From Entamoeba invadens IP1 (taxonomy: Eukaryota > Evosea > Mastigamoebida > Endamoebidae): a stretch of 52,490 nucleotides of DNA. Of the stretch, positions 32,703 to 42,726 are shown in pieces. The number at the start of each line of letters is the position of its first letter. Position 1 is the stretch's first letter. A program made the translations under genes and the position numbers. The notes under the pieces were generated by a model. That model saw nothing but the letters and a program-made list of their open reading frames with translations. It did no database searches and had not been told where the DNA came from. The stretch is from assembly GCF_000330505.1 (NCBI RefSeq), contig NW_004191654.1:10418-62907 (forward strand), given 5' to 3'.

Positions 32703-33229
32703 CTGTTAATAAGTTCCTTTTGACTTATCACTTTGGTACTTGCAATAATGACTTTTTTATTATTATTATATAGGTATGACTGATGTTGTTTCTTTTGTGT
32801 TTCACTTTTTCTGTGCGGTTTGAGGTTTTTTATATCGGTTAGTTCTTAAGTGTTAAAATATATTATTTTCAATGTATGACGCCGATATAATGTATAATTT
32901 ATTTTATTATAAAATCATTATAGTGGTATATAGGTATAAAATTGATTATTAGAAGTTAAAATATCCAGATATGATACATTATTATAATTATAGTATAATA
33001 TTAAATTGAAATAGTATAAAACACCAAAGAATCAAACATCAAGACTGACTTTTAAGTCTTGATGATTACCATAATAATATATCGGCAATAAAATACAAAT
33101 TTAAAGTTATAATTACCCAATATTGAACTGTATTATATAAATAGTATAAATTAACTACTAAATAGTAACAAATTAGAACAAGGGAAACTTTTGAGTCAAA
33201 AGAATTTGGAAATCTCTCAAACTTGAAAG
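32703..33229. other. Divergent intergenic region
   Basis: Shared upstream region of the Mpv17-like gene (minus) and DTWD1 (plus). It is A/T-rich with no gene. An inverted pair, CAAGACTGACTTTTAAGTCTTG, lies near 33039-33060. Confidence 0.45.
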
Positions 33230-33236
33230 AACCCTA
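33230..33236 (+). promoter_or_regulatory. AACCCTA motif upstream of DTWD1
   Basis: AACCCTA, 10 bp before the start codon at 33246. Confidence 0.4.
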
Positions 33237-33245
33237 CAAATTGTC

Positions 33246-34052
33246 ATGTCTGATGAGTTTCTGTCAACACTTCGACTTTCCTCTTCAACGCCTTTAGAAG
33301 ACGCCGACAAAGGTGGCCGAGTGATATGCCCGATTTGTAAAAAGTCGATGAAGTACTTCTGTTACAACTGTCGGAAGTCCCTTCTACCAAATGCCCCGCA
33401 AATGACTCTTCCGATAAAACTTGATATTGTCCACCACCCAACAGAAAAAACATCGAAATCAACGGCTTTAACGGCATGTGTGTTAGCGCCACAAGACGCC
33501 ACGTGGGTAGAGTTTCCGGATGAGATTCCGGAGTATGACTCGAATGAAACGCTCTTATTATTTCCATCGGAAGACGCGAAGAAGTTAAGTGAGATTCCCG
33601 ACTTGAAGAAATATAAGCGAGTTGTCTGTATCGAGAGTGTCTGGGACAAAGCAAATGCCGTGAAGTGTCACAAAAATCTTGTGAATCTTCCTAAAGCAGT
33701 TATCTGTGCGGAGAGCACCTTGTTTTGGCGATACCAACACCTTTCCGACGCTAATTTATCGACAATCGAAGCAATCTATTATTTCTATAGAGATTACTAT
33801 TTAGCTACTATTGGAAACTATACAGGACAATGCGATGATTTATTATACTATTTCGTTCATATCTATAAGAAGGTCCAAGGGTTCTATAACCAACACCCAG
33901 AGAAGTCTTTTGCCCACAAAGATGGGTACATTAAATACACCGACAAGATTGTCGAAAACGAAAAGAAAGAGGAGGAGAAGCGAAAACGCGAAGAGAAAGT
34001 CTTCCAGATCGAGAAGAAAAAAGACAAGAAAATGATCCCCAAAAATAACTAA
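33246..34052 (+). CDS. DTWD1: DTW-domain protein, DTWD1-like tRNA uridine acp-transferase
   Basis: 268 residues from ATG 33246. Two CxxC pairs near the start (CPICKKSMKYFCYNC) form a zinc knuckle. The DTW domain follows: LDIVHHPTEKTSKSTA, later TLLLFPSEDAKKLSEI, then VVCIESVWDKANAVKCHKNL in place of the canonical L(D)STWxxA, and the DTWD1-type TLFWRYQH...LSTIEAIYYFYRDYY. The C-terminus is a Lys/Glu-rich coil. DTWD1 adds 3-amino-3-carboxypropyl to uridine in the tRNA D-loop, using S-adenosylmethionine. The normally invariant D-T-W reads S-V-W, which may affect activity. Intronless. Confidence 0.8.
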   Translation: MSDEFLSTLRLSSSTPLEDADKGGRVICPICKKSMKYFCYNCRKSLLPNAPQMTLPIKLDIVHHPTEKTSKSTALTACVLAPQDATWVEFPDEIPEYDSNETLLLFPSEDAKKLSEIPDLKKYKRVVCIESVWDKANAVKCHKNLVNLPKAVICAESTLFWRYQHLSDANLSTIEAIYYFYRDYYLATIGNYTGQCDDLLYYFVHIYKKVQGFYNQHPEKSFAHKDGYIKYTDKIVENEKKEEEKRKREEKVFQIEKKKDKKMIPKNN

Positions 34053-34278
34053 ATTGACTAGTAAGTATCCTATAAAGTATTCTATTCGGTTTATCACCAG
34101 CTGATATCAGTCGTTTAATAAAATATAGTATAATTTACTATAAATTATTATAAATTACTATAATTAATAACACAATAAAAACCGATATCAATGGCACTTG
34201 AAAATCGTGTTTCCACGTTTTGAAGTGTCAACGCCATTATATAAAGTACCAAGTATAGTAACTGAATAGTAAAAAGGA

Positions 34279-34770
34279 ATGGGAGACCGTTGGAAGCCAT
34301 CGCCGTATGTTCAATATGGATATACTGAAGAGCGATACAAATGGACTCAAACCCCTGATGATGTAACTCTGACAATTACACTTCCCGATGCCAACTTGAA
34401 TACTAAGACTGACTTGAAAGTGACTATTAAGTCGTTCACATTTGAACTGAAAATCAAAGATGAAGTCTATATTGGCGGGGAGTTGGAACACGGCATCAAC
34501 GTCGATGAATCAACGTGGACCCGTGACGGGAAAACCATTGAAGTCATCTTCGCTAAAGGTATGAAGACCCACGGAGAAGGTGAGGGATGCTGGTGGGGGT
34601 GTGTCATCAAAGGTGCTCATGTCATCGACATTAAACGTATGGAATCGACTAAATACCTCGACGACTCACTTCTTAAAAAACTCGCTGAAAAGGACAAGGA
34701 CGACGAGAAGGAAAAAGAGAAGAAGAAGAACGGAGACGACGAAGACGAAGATGAGGAGGAAGACGAGTAA
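34279..34770 (+). CDS. CS-domain (NudC-like) co-chaperone
   Basis: 163 residues from ATG 34279. A p23/NudC-type CS domain covers about 12-125: YKWTQTPDDVTLTITLPD at the front, LKVTIKSFTFELKIKDEV in the middle and a WWGCVIKGAHVIDIKR end. After it come TKYLDDSLLKKLAEKD and a short highly acidic tail of Asp/Glu/Lys. NudC-family proteins are Hsp90-linked co-chaperones that also affect microtubule motors. The lack of a long N-terminal coil makes it most like NUDCD2 or a minimal NudC. Intronless. Confidence 0.78.
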   Translation: MGDRWKPSPYVQYGYTEERYKWTQTPDDVTLTITLPDANLNTKTDLKVTIKSFTFELKIKDEVYIGGELEHGINVDESTWTRDGKTIEVIFAKGMKTHGEGEGCWWGCVIKGAHVIDIKRMESTKYLDDSLLKKLAEKDKDDEKEKEKKKNGDDEDEDEEEDE

Positions 34771-35356
34771 TGTTATCTTTTAGTATAGTTCTTTTTTATT
34801 AATAAGGTATAGTTTATGTTTAATACTTATTGAATGGTTCATTTTTAATTGTTTCTAGTTCTTCGGTGTTATTGATTTCTATACTTATCTAATGTATAGT
34901 TTAAATATAATTTAAATAATTTATTAATATATTATTAATAATTTTTAACTCTTTTACTAATAATTTCAAATACATTTATCATAATTAATAGTAAATAGAA
35001 TAATACAAAAAACAATATCAAGTTAATTTCAATAATCAATTAATAGTTTTTATTAATAAATTATTGACTAAAAAAAAATAAAAAAATAAAAATTCAATAA
35101 AAGTAAAAACTAAATAATATAGTACATAAACTATACTATTAACAGTAACAAACCTGAAAAAAACAAAGAAAAAAAAAGAAAGAATTTCACTTGAAAATAG
35201 TTAAATAAATTATAAAGTAATCAATCTTAAAACGAAAGGAAGGAAAATATAATTCATAAATGGGTATGTGGATTCCCGAAATTGTAGGCTATAGACCCCT
35301 ATATTCAATCCCTTTCTGCATAGAAAAGAGAAAGAAACTCGATAATTAAGAAAACA
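34771..35356. other. AT-rich intergenic spacer
   Basis: No gene recognised between the NudC-like gene and the E2 gene; A/T-rich with an A-rich run around 35070-35180. Confidence 0.5.
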
Positions 35357-36042
35357 ATGAGTTTTGGACAATCACGAGCACTGATGCGTTTAAGCTCAGA
35401 TCTTAAAGCTATGTTGACAGACCCCCCAGTAGTTTGTTATCAATCTCTCAAAAAACGTCCGTGATTGAAAATGGTGAAACGACAGAACTGATGAGCAGGG
35501 GATTTCCAGTGGACCCATAGACGAAACAAATCTCTACTTTTGGCAGGCAACCATAGCAGGCCCAGACAACTCGCCATGGGAGGGCGGGATCTTTGAGCTC
35601 AGACTGACTTTTTCAGATGAGTATCCCCTTAACCCTCCCCATGTTAAATTTGTCTCTGAAATTTTCCATCCCAACGGTTTGTTTTTAGTTTGGTTTAATC
35701 TTTTACTAATGGTATAACAAACTATTGACTGAGTTATTAAGTAAATTGATGGGTAACACATAGTGTTTAAAGATGGAAGGATCTGTCTTGATATTTTACA
35801 AGACAAATGGTCGAGTGTTTATACTGTATCAACCATCTTACTTGCTATTCAAGTTTGTTTCTCTTCTCTATCTTATTGTAAACTAATTTTAAACTAATTT
35901 TAAACTAATGAAATAGAGTTTGTTGACTGATCCTAATGTGAACAGTCCTGCAAACCCAATAGCATCGAGTTTGTACACAACAAACAGAAAAGAGTACAAC
36001 AAGATGGTCCGCGCATGCACTGCGCGATCGCTCGAAGCTTAA
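35357..36042 (+). CDS. Ubiquitin-conjugating enzyme E2, four exons
   Basis: Exons 35357-35431, 35499-35676, 35764-35852 and 35917-36042 join into 155 residues. All three introns (67, 87 and 64 bp) start GTTTGT and end CAG, TAG and TAG. Exon phases fit exactly. The fold is a complete UBC domain: [40 protein letters not shown], the HPN triad (82-84) and [14 protein letters not shown] with catalytic Cys92. After that come the [19 protein letters not shown] and [12 protein letters not shown] helices. It is a minimal E2 of the Rad6/Ubc4 size class without insertions or tail; the exact subclass is not clear. No continuous ORF covers it, so simple scanning would miss it. Confidence 0.92.
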
Positions 36043-36112
36043 CGAATGTACGTGCAAACTGAATTAAAAAGACTTTTGGTGTTTTTCAAATCGCACTAAT
36101 AAATTACTTAAA

Positions 36113-36370
36113 TCACTTGTCGAGCTCATACTTCGGGTTAAAGAGGTCATACCCACGCTTCTTGAACGTTCGGCTCCGCATTATTAACACGACAGCAAGC
36201 CCAATTAATATCAGAACTATCAATACAACAGTTAACACTACCATCACAACTATTGTAATCCACCCATTGTCGTCTTCAGAACTTGCTGGTTTCAAACTAC
36301 TTGACGACAAACTATTTGAAGCACTTGAAATGAACTCACTTATCTCCCCAACTGCTTTATCAATCTCCAT
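36113..36370 (-). CDS. Small single-span membrane protein (85 aa)
   Basis: ATG at 36370. A Ser-rich, acidic N-terminal part (about 1-36) precedes one strong transmembrane segment at about 37-64 (WITIVVMVVLTVVLIVLILI), followed by a basic stretch RSRTFKKRG and a short tail, NPKYELDK. Positive charges after the span suggest N-out topology. No known family is recognised. It lies tail-to-tail with the E2 gene, 71 bp away. Intronless. Composition supports a real gene. Confidence 0.6.
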   Translation of the reverse strand: MEIDKAVGEISEFISSASNSLSSSSLKPASSEDDNGWITIVVMVVLTVVLIVLILIGLAVVLIMRSRTFKKRGYDLFNPKYELDK

Positions 36371-36853
36371 TTTATTATTTCAAGTTCATTCTTTCAATGG
36401 CTTGCTTCTCTTCCTTTTGTATGTATTTTTGTATTTTCTTATCCACAACACATGGTAAATCTTTAATACTTTATTTCATTTTATTTCATTGTGATTGTTT
36501 CCCTTTTTCGTTCCACTAAGTTATTGTGGCAAATGTTTTTATAAAATTCAGTGTAATTCTTTAATAACATTTTTACTATACGTTGTATTTCTATTTTACA
36601 AAAATAGAAACAAAAAGTACTATTTTTAACTACAATTAAATTATACGTACTCAAATTATAAATTGACTAATAAAAATACTATATTTGTAATCACAAACCC
36701 AATCATAAATACTCAACATAAATGCTGTATTATATTTTATAATACAAACAATTAAATGAGAAATTTTATTGTTTAATTACTTTCATACTTATAAATTATA
36801 AGTTATAATTTAAACAATTAAATTTTACTAACATCTCCAACAGCAATTAAAAA
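36371..36853. other. AT-rich intergenic spacer
   Basis: No gene; upstream of the small membrane protein and downstream of UTP4. Confidence 0.5.
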
Positions 36854-38605
36854 TCAATCAAAATTCCTTGTGACCTTATTATAGAACTTGAAAGGTTCGG
36901 GGAGTTCTTGTAACACGTTGAGCCACGGTTGAGTGACGATGACCAAATCTCCGTTTTGACAGAAATCAGCCCCGACAATTAAACCCGCCTCTTTCTGAGT
37001 GAATTGGCCAATCTTTTTCAACCCATCACGTGATTTTTCTTTTGGTTTCAAATTGACATAAATAAAATCTTCTTGTCTAATCATCACAAAATTTGAGATT
37101 GACAAGTTGTCGAACGCGATCGCATTGACCTCAAATTTTTCACTTTTCTTCGTCACAATCTTTGGCACTTTCGTTTCGCCATCCAACACAGCAACAATCC
37201 CGTTCTCATCTATAAAAGTGATCTTCCCTTCTTTCATATAAATCTCAGAGACNNNNNNNNNNNNNNNNNNNNNNNNNNNNNNNNNNNNNNNNNNNNNNNN
37301 NNNNNNNNNNNNNNNNNNNNNNNNNNNNNNNNNNNNNNNNNNNNNNNNNNNNAATAATTGTGAGCAAGTAGTGTTGACGGTGAAGCAGTTGACTTGGCAG
37401 TCTTTAGCGAGGACGATTTGATAGAGCAAATCATAGTCTGCACTTTTGATCTCGGAAGAATGATCTGAAAAGGGTTCTGAAGGTTGGAGAGTATAAAAGG
37501 AAATCACATTTGGCTTCTCGAGCATCACTACAATGCGGGCAACTGGACAAATATGAACTGCAGAATTTGTTCTTCCGAAAGGGAAACGTCTTAAAATGAT
37601 CGAGTCGATGTTCTTGTTATCTAAGACAAAGAAAGTAGTATCAACCCCACCAGATACTAAATGATGTTGATTCACAGCTAAAGATTTAACAGTATGTGTA
37701 TGATATCTCACTCTCTTCCGACTCTTCCATCGCCCATCACACTCTTTGAACTCTACGATCTTATGATCAACACCAGAAGCATATAATGTAGTCCCACTTA
37801 AAGCAAAACATAAGACATCAGCTTGATGCTCTTTAAACTCAGCTATTATAGTCATAGACATTATGTCCCATATCTGAATCTTCCCATGTGAAGATCCAAC
37901 TGCTACAGTCATCGCATCTATCAATTTCAAAGCACAAACAGGTGTATACCGCTGAGGTACTTCTACATAATCCCACTGCTCTTTCTTGATATCTTCTTGT
38001 TCGGGAAGACTAAAATTGAGTTCGTGACGGGATAAGTTGTACTTGGCTTCACGTATCGGATCAGTGGAATATACTGTAAATACTAATTCAAAGCTTTTCC
38101 CTTTTTTTACCCATCCAAAGACTAACCCTTCAGAGGTCCCTACAAAGACGGAATCACCTAACACATCGATACACGTCGTTCGCCCTTTCGAGTGATTTAA
38201 TAGCCCTTCCGACCATAAGGAAGTCGAATCGTGTTCAGACTTCGAGTAAAATTCAACAGCAGATTTCTCAGTCCCAACAAACAAATAGCCGTTGAAGGAC
38301 AAACACGTCACTTTGGCACTGATATTCAATGTGGTCACTATACGCCCTTCGGAGACTTTAATACCCCATACCTTCTTCGCAGAACCACCGACATATAAGA
38401 TCTCCCCATCCCAACAACTACTCTTGCAGGAACCTTTTATAGGTGACAAGGGATAACGCTGAAGTAAGGTATAACGTGTTGTAGAGTAAATCTCAACTAC
38501 TCCCTCCTCTCGTGTACACGCTAAATATTTCCCAGTCGGGCAGTACGTCAGAGACTCTATCGTCGACGGCTGAATGTTTCCGTAGCGCGTCAAGTGGCAC
38601 TTCAT
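36854..38605 (-). CDS. UTP4: WD40 protein UTP4 (Cirhin), U3 processome component; contains assembly gap
   Basis: ATG at 38605 (MKCHLTRYG); the frame before it has only TTG. Two WD40-propeller halves are visible: SLTYCPTGKYLACTREEGVV at the front, then ILYVGGSAKKVWG, CIDVLGDSVFVGTSEGLVFG and MTVAVGSSHGKIQIWD. VLCFALSGTTLYASGVDHKI followed by RVRYHTHTVKSLAVNQHHLV is the UTP4-type centre. A 100-N gap (37253-37352) removes part of the second half. About 584 residues as drawn against roughly 650-780 in yeast and animals. UTP4 belongs to the t-UTP/UtpA complex, which binds nascent pre-rRNA before U3 joins. An AAAACCCTAA motif lies 22 bp upstream. Confidence 0.85.
   Translation of the reverse strand: MKCHLTRYGNIQPSTIESLTYCPTGKYLACTREEGVVEIYSTTRYTLLQRYPLSPIKGSCKSSCWDGEILYVGGSAKKVWGIKVSEGRIVTTLNISAKVTCLSFNGYLFVGTEKSAVEFYSKSEHDSTSLWSEGLLNHSKGRTTCIDVLGDSVFVGTSEGLVFGWVKKGKSFELVFTVYSTDPIREAKYNLSRHELNFSLPEQEDIKKEQWDYVEVPQRYTPVCALKLIDAMTVAVGSSHGKIQIWDIMSMTIIAEFKEHQADVLCFALSGTTLYASGVDHKIVEFKECDGRWKSRKRVRYHTHTVKSLAVNQHHLVSGGVDTTFFVLDNKNIDSIILRRFPFGRTNSAVHICPVARIVVMLEKPNVISFYTLQPSEPFSDHSSEIKSADYDLLYQIVLAKDCQVNCFTVNTTCSQLXXXXXXXXXXXXXXXXXXXXXXXXXXXXXXXXXXVSEIYMKEGKITFIDENGIVAVLDGETKVPKIVTKKSEKFEVNAIAFDNLSISNFVMIRQEDFIYVNLKPKEKSRDGLKKIGQFTQKEAGLIVGADFCQNGDLVIVTQPWLNVLQELPEPFKFYNKVTRNFD
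37253..37352. other. Assembly gap (100 N) inside UTP4
   Basis: Exactly 100 N inside the UTP4 reading frame. Both sides stay in one frame if the gap were really 100 bp, but the true size is unknown. Confidence 0.98.
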
Positions 38606-38626
38606 CCTTTTGAATTCAAATTCCAA

Positions 38627-38636
38627 TTAGGGTTTT
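38627..38636 (-). promoter_or_regulatory. AAAACCCTAA motif upstream of UTP4
   Basis: Gene-sense AAAACCCTAA, 22 bp before the start codon. Confidence 0.4.
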
Positions 38637-38833
38637 CTTGACTCTCAAAAATGTTATTCGTCGTGGGATTCTTTTCATCTCTCCTTTTTTTAATATCTTA
38701 GGTATTTTTATCACTTTTTTTCTTCTAATTGACAAGCTTTTTCTTTAAAATATTTGCTCGCTTTATCTATTTCTGATATTTTTTACTCAAAATTGGTTTC
38801 GACTTTTCATACGAAATCTTGAAAACGGTGTCG

Positions 38834-39169
38834 ATGGCTCAAGTACCACCTATTCAATCAAAGGTCTACAAACAACTCTTCCCACCTCTCCCTTCCCGTC
38901 CTGTTCAAGCTCCCCGTCGCGCTATGTCGGGTTCGGAGTGTTCTGTTCTCTGTTTTGGGACTTCTTTTAATTCAATGCAAAAATTGACAGAACCTCTCCT
39001 TCCTACTAACCCATCAACTTCTTCTTCTGACTCTTCTATCCTCTTTTCTTACTCAAAAAACTCGCGAAAGGCTCATTTCCTTTGTGTCCATCCCCCACCT
39101 CATCGGCCCCCTTTGCCAGCAATCCCCCCACCACTCCCACCAAAGACTTACGCCGAAAAACATTTGTAA
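38834..39169 (+). CDS. Small Pro/Ser-rich protein (111 aa)
   Basis: ATG at 38834 (MAQVPPIQSKVYKQLFPPLP); the frame upstream offers only TTG at 38819. Repeated proline clusters occur at both ends (FPPLPSRPV near the start; HPPPHRPPLPAIPPPLPPKT near the end), typical of SH3- or EVH1-binding segments. A Ser-rich stretch lies between them. No domain is recognised. It is transcribed divergently from UTP4 and ends about 180 bp before eL38. It may be a small cytoskeletal or signalling adaptor; this is inference from the polyproline motifs only. Confidence 0.55.
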   Translation: MAQVPPIQSKVYKQLFPPLPSRPVQAPRRAMSGSECSVLCFGTSFNSMQKLTEPLLPTNPSTSSSDSSILFSYSKNSRKAHFLCVHPPPHRPPLPAIPPPLPPKTYAEKHL

Positions 39170-39318
39170 TTTATTGTTGTGTGACAAAATGTTATATATA
39201 ACATTTTTAAAATATTTAAATGTTATATAAAACAATTTTTAAACTATTATATAAAACATTCTATTATTTTAAAATGTTATTTGATACAACACGACGAGAG
39301 TAAAAACCTAAAAAGAAG

Positions 39319-39326
39319 AACCCTCA
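39319..39326 (+). promoter_or_regulatory. AACCCTCA motif upstream of eL38
   Basis: AACCCTCA 23 bp before the eL38 start, a variant of the AACCCTA core. Confidence 0.3.
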
Positions 39327-39348
39327 GAACTGTGAAAGGAAGGGAGGT

Positions 39349-39624
39349 ATGGTTTGTTCTAGTGTAACACATAAGGAATCGACTCACAGGTAGCCAAAGC
39401 AGGTCAAAGACATCAAAGCACTCTTGAAACTCTTCAAGAACTCGAGCATCCGTGCCGTCAGAATTAAGACCAACGGAGACAATATCAAATTCAAGGTGAG
39501 AGGGTCCCAATACTTGTACACCTATGTCTGCACTGACAAGGCTAAAGCCGAGGAAATCAAAAAGGCTATCCCAAAGGAGGTCCACTGCGTCGAGATCTCT
39601 AAAAAACAACCAAAGAAAGAGTAA
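39349..39624 (+). CDS. RPL38: Large ribosomal subunit protein eL38, intron directly after the start codon
   Basis: Exon 1 is only the ATG (39349-39351). A 42-bp intron (39352-39393, GTTTGT...GGTAG) follows, then exon 2 (39394-39624). The 77-residue product begins MPKQVKDIKALLKLFKNSSI and continues with the diagnostic NIKFKVRGSQYLYTYV and DKAKAEEIKKAIP. Other eukaryotes have MPRKIxEIKDFLLxARRKDA at the same place, which shows that the first exon is needed. eL38 is a small 60S protein near ES27. The 3' tail QPKKE is a few residues longer than usual. Confidence 0.92.
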
Positions 39625-39753
39625 GTCCATTTCCTCCCTTGATTTTATGCGTTTTTGATTTAGGGTTTCTTATAACTTTTTCATCATTTAAAACGTATTT
39701 TACAACTCTTTTTATCACATTAAACGATGTAAATCTTTATGCTTGTAATTATA

Positions 39754-39830
39754 CTATATATATACTATATATAAACAATATATTATACTATATATTATAC
39801 TATATATTATACTATAATATAATGTTTATA
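39754..39830. repeat. TATAT/TATAC tandem repeat
   Basis: Alternating ACTATATATTATACTATA units of about 15 bp, repeated four or five times, directly downstream of eL38. Low-complexity DNA with no visible function. Confidence 0.8.
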
Positions 39831-39994
39831 TTAATATTATTAATAATATTAATATATTTAACTATATCTTACTCCTTCTAACTATATAATGATATCAAAT
39901 AATATATTTTACTATTAAATAAATTATAATACTCAATCAACGGATGTGGGACCAAATTGTCAATGATGAGTGTAATTTTTAGACTGAAAAAGAT

Positions 39995-41750
39995 ATGTCG
40001 AATGAAGTTGAAGAAGAGGTTAGAGAGAAAGCGTCAGTCCTTGGAAAGTTCAAAGGACTTGTGTTTCAAGGGATTGACGCGACGTCGAAGAAGCTTTTCT
40101 CTGCGGAGACACACAATGCTTTAAGTACTATTTGTGACTTAGTCAAAAACAATATTAAAGAAATGAACCCGTTTGATATCACTGTCGGGACTTTGTACCT
40201 CTATGTGCTCAACCTTCAACTCCTCGATGAAGTGTATATGGAACACCAAGGGGTAGACACTTCTCTTATGTCAATAAAACCTTTGTTTGTCCATCCATAG
40301 ATTTCTAGTTTCTTATTAATTACAGAACTATACTTTAATAGTAAAAATATAACACGCAGAGAGTTGAGTCCCGAAGACATCGAGCGCTTATACCAAGTGA
40401 CTCGCATGGTCGTCGGTGTCTACGGCATTGCTGGATTAAATCCCAAAGACATAGAAGACATTCCGTTGACTACTACCGACTTCACTTTAAACGTCTTTTT
40501 AAATTACACAAAAACAGAGAAGGAGGAAGTCATCGAGTTTGTCTCCGGCACAACATTCGACCCGTCACATCTGTTGTGTCTTAAACGGGAAATGAATTGC
40601 ATTGTGTTAGTCTTCCGCGGCACTTTATCATTACAAGACCTTCTTACCGATTTAGTCGCCACTGTTTGTCTTTCACTCAATTTATTATTATAATATTATA
40701 TTATTATTATTATTATTATTATTATAGTTAAATAACCATTATAATATAGTACATATGAGATAAAAATTATATTACTTTTATTTTAATATAGTATTATAAT
40801 ATTATAATATAATATGAAATAACAATTATAATTGTCTTATTAATATTTATAACTAGATAGAACCTGTCACAGTCTTTGGAGTTGAAGGGTATTGCCACTC
40901 TGGTATTTACGAGTCCTCCCTTCGAAAGGTGACGCAGATCGAGTCTAAAATCAGTCATCTTCACCAGCGCTATCCGAATTATAAAATCTTAATAGTAGGA
41001 CATTCTTTGGGTGGTGGTGTTGCTGTAGTCACGTCTGCATTATTTTTAGAGAAACACCCCGATTGGGATTTGAAGTGCATTGCACTGGCACCTGCTGCTG
41101 CTTTTACTCGAGAGATTGCGACATGCAAACAACTGAAGAACATGGTTGTGTCCTTTGTGAATAATAATGATATAGTCCCAAGACTGTCGTTGGGGAGTTT
41201 TGAGCATTACAAAGAGATGATTAAAATAGTTAAGCGAGTTGTTGGGACAAGTTCGAAAGACATTTTATTTGGGTCGATTAAACAAACGGAACTGCCAACT
41301 ACAATAGCGTATCGCAAAATCGATCAATACAAAGATGTTCTAAAGGTCTTGATCGCACAAATTGAAACACCTCATCCCCCGTGTCTCCCAGCAGGAAGAG
41401 TCGTACAGATGATTACAAATGTCGCCATCCCCCTCACTAAAATCGGTGACTTCGATTTGGAAGGTTGGGACTTCCGTGGGGCATATCATGTTGATGACAA
41501 AAAGCCAAAGTGGTTTGAAGTGCCAAATGAGTGTTACGGAAGAATCATCCCAAGAACTACTTTAACAATAGACCACATCCCTCATTCATATGTCCGCGTG
41601 TTACTCAAGTGTTTAGTTAATTTGGGAGGAATGGACATCGACGGTTATGAAGAAAGTGACGATGAGGAAGACTTGAAGTGTAAGACTGATGAAAAAGTGC
41701 TTCAAAAGGATATGGAGACTCAAGACAAGACAAATCAGTTTGAAAGTTAA
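39995..41750 (+). CDS. Class 3 (sn1-specific diacylglycerol-lipase-like) lipase, three exons
   Basis: Exons 39995-40284, 40342-40663 and 40857-41750 join to 501 residues. Both introns (57 and 193 bp) start GTTTGT and end TAG. The catalytic domain runs from about 175. It has the oxyanion strand IVLVFRGTLSLQDLLTDL, then CHSGIYES, the nucleophile elbow VGHSLGGG with Ser254, Asp309 in VNNNDIVPR, and His444 or His447 in TIDHIPHSYVR. The N-terminal 130 residues form a helical cap, the C-terminal 40 an acidic tail. No transmembrane segments are seen, unlike animal DAGL. Likely a soluble or peripheral lipase acting on diacylglycerol or phospholipid. The second intron contains an ATT run. Confidence 0.85.
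40684..40727. repeat. ATT microsatellite in lipase intron 2
   Basis: About ten ATT units in a row inside the second intron of the lipase gene. Confidence 0.85.
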
Positions 41751-41839
41751 CGACATTTTTATAAAGAACACGATTAGTAGATATTTTAATTTAATTTATT
41801 AATAAGTTTTAGTAATGAATTTAAAAGGAGTGTGAATAA

Positions 41840-41905
41840 AATATATTATAGTATATGTTATAGTATATATTATAATATATTATAGTATATATTATAGTAT
41901 AAAAT
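41840..41905. repeat. TATAGTATATAT tandem repeat
   Basis: Repeating ATATTATAGTAT units just after the lipase gene; low-complexity. Confidence 0.75.
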
Positions 41906-42111
41906 ATAAGAAATTTTTCTAAATTCTATTGATTTATAGTAATTTATAGTAAATGTTATAGTTAAATATTGTTTTTTTAGTATTTTATAATATATATAAT
42001 AGTATATTAATATAAATTATATAAGTAAAATATATAAATTATAATCAATTATATTAGAATGAAATTTGAATGAGTTTTAATAAAATTCAATTGACTGAAA
42101 TAACGGAAGAG

Positions 42112-42726
42112 TTATTTATCCAAGTTATTTGAGCGAGTTGTTTCGACGTAAAGGTAGTATATGTAGGTGTAGATGTCACTTAAGAAAGTAGCAGGTACGA
42201 ACGCGTAGAAGAGTGGTGTTGGGAAGAATTTGAGAGGGCTATAATGGTCCAAGGATCCAGGTAAAGCGCTTAAGAAAAACACGACGAGAGTGAAGAGAGC
42301 TGGGAATACCAAGAAGTGTTTTTCGTCCTTTTGGTCTATTGAGTTTTTGATAGCGACCAAAACCAAAGGGGCTGCATAAGCTCCGATCCCCAAGGAACAC
42401 AAGAGCAGATGAAGTATTGAATGTGTCATTTGACTTCTTAATAAGAAAATTGCAACAAACGTGATTAAGGCCGATAAGAGAGTAGAAATAATGTACTCAA
42501 AGATCGAGTACTTCTTCGGTTTGGTCTTTTCAAACGCCAAAAACACGAGAAATGGGTGAACGACTATATTCGTCAGTCCAAACAAAACGTACGTTATAAG
42601 AGGTCCATACGTCGGTATTTTCACATAGCGTTCGCCACTCGTTGGACTCCCAAATATCGAAAGAAGTGAAGGAACTAGACACAAATGAAAGAGTGCATCT
42701 ACAGCAATGAGTTGGGTCGATTTCAT
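42112..42726 (-). CDS. Multi-span membrane protein (204 aa), unassigned
   Basis: ATG at 42726. At least five hydrophobic segments are spread along the chain: about 5-25, 42-65, 76-96, 103-125 and 140-160, plus a weaker one near 168-195. Between them are short polar loops such as EKTKPKKYS and IDQKDEKH. The N-terminus has no cleavable signal. The order of segments is compatible with the EXPERA/TMEM97-type or similar small ER proteins, but no diagnostic motif lets me name it. Intronless; about 360 bp downstream of the lipase gene on the other strand. Confidence 0.6.
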   Translation of the reverse strand: MKSTQLIAVDALFHLCLVPSLLSIFGSPTSGERYVKIPTYGPLITYVLFGLTNIVVHPFLVFLAFEKTKPKKYSIFEYIISTLLSALITFVAIFLLRSQMTHSILHLLLCSLGIGAYAAPLVLVAIKNSIDQKDEKHFLVFPALFTLVVFFLSALPGSLDHYSPLKFFPTPLFYAFVPATFLSDIYTYIYYLYVETTRSNNLDK

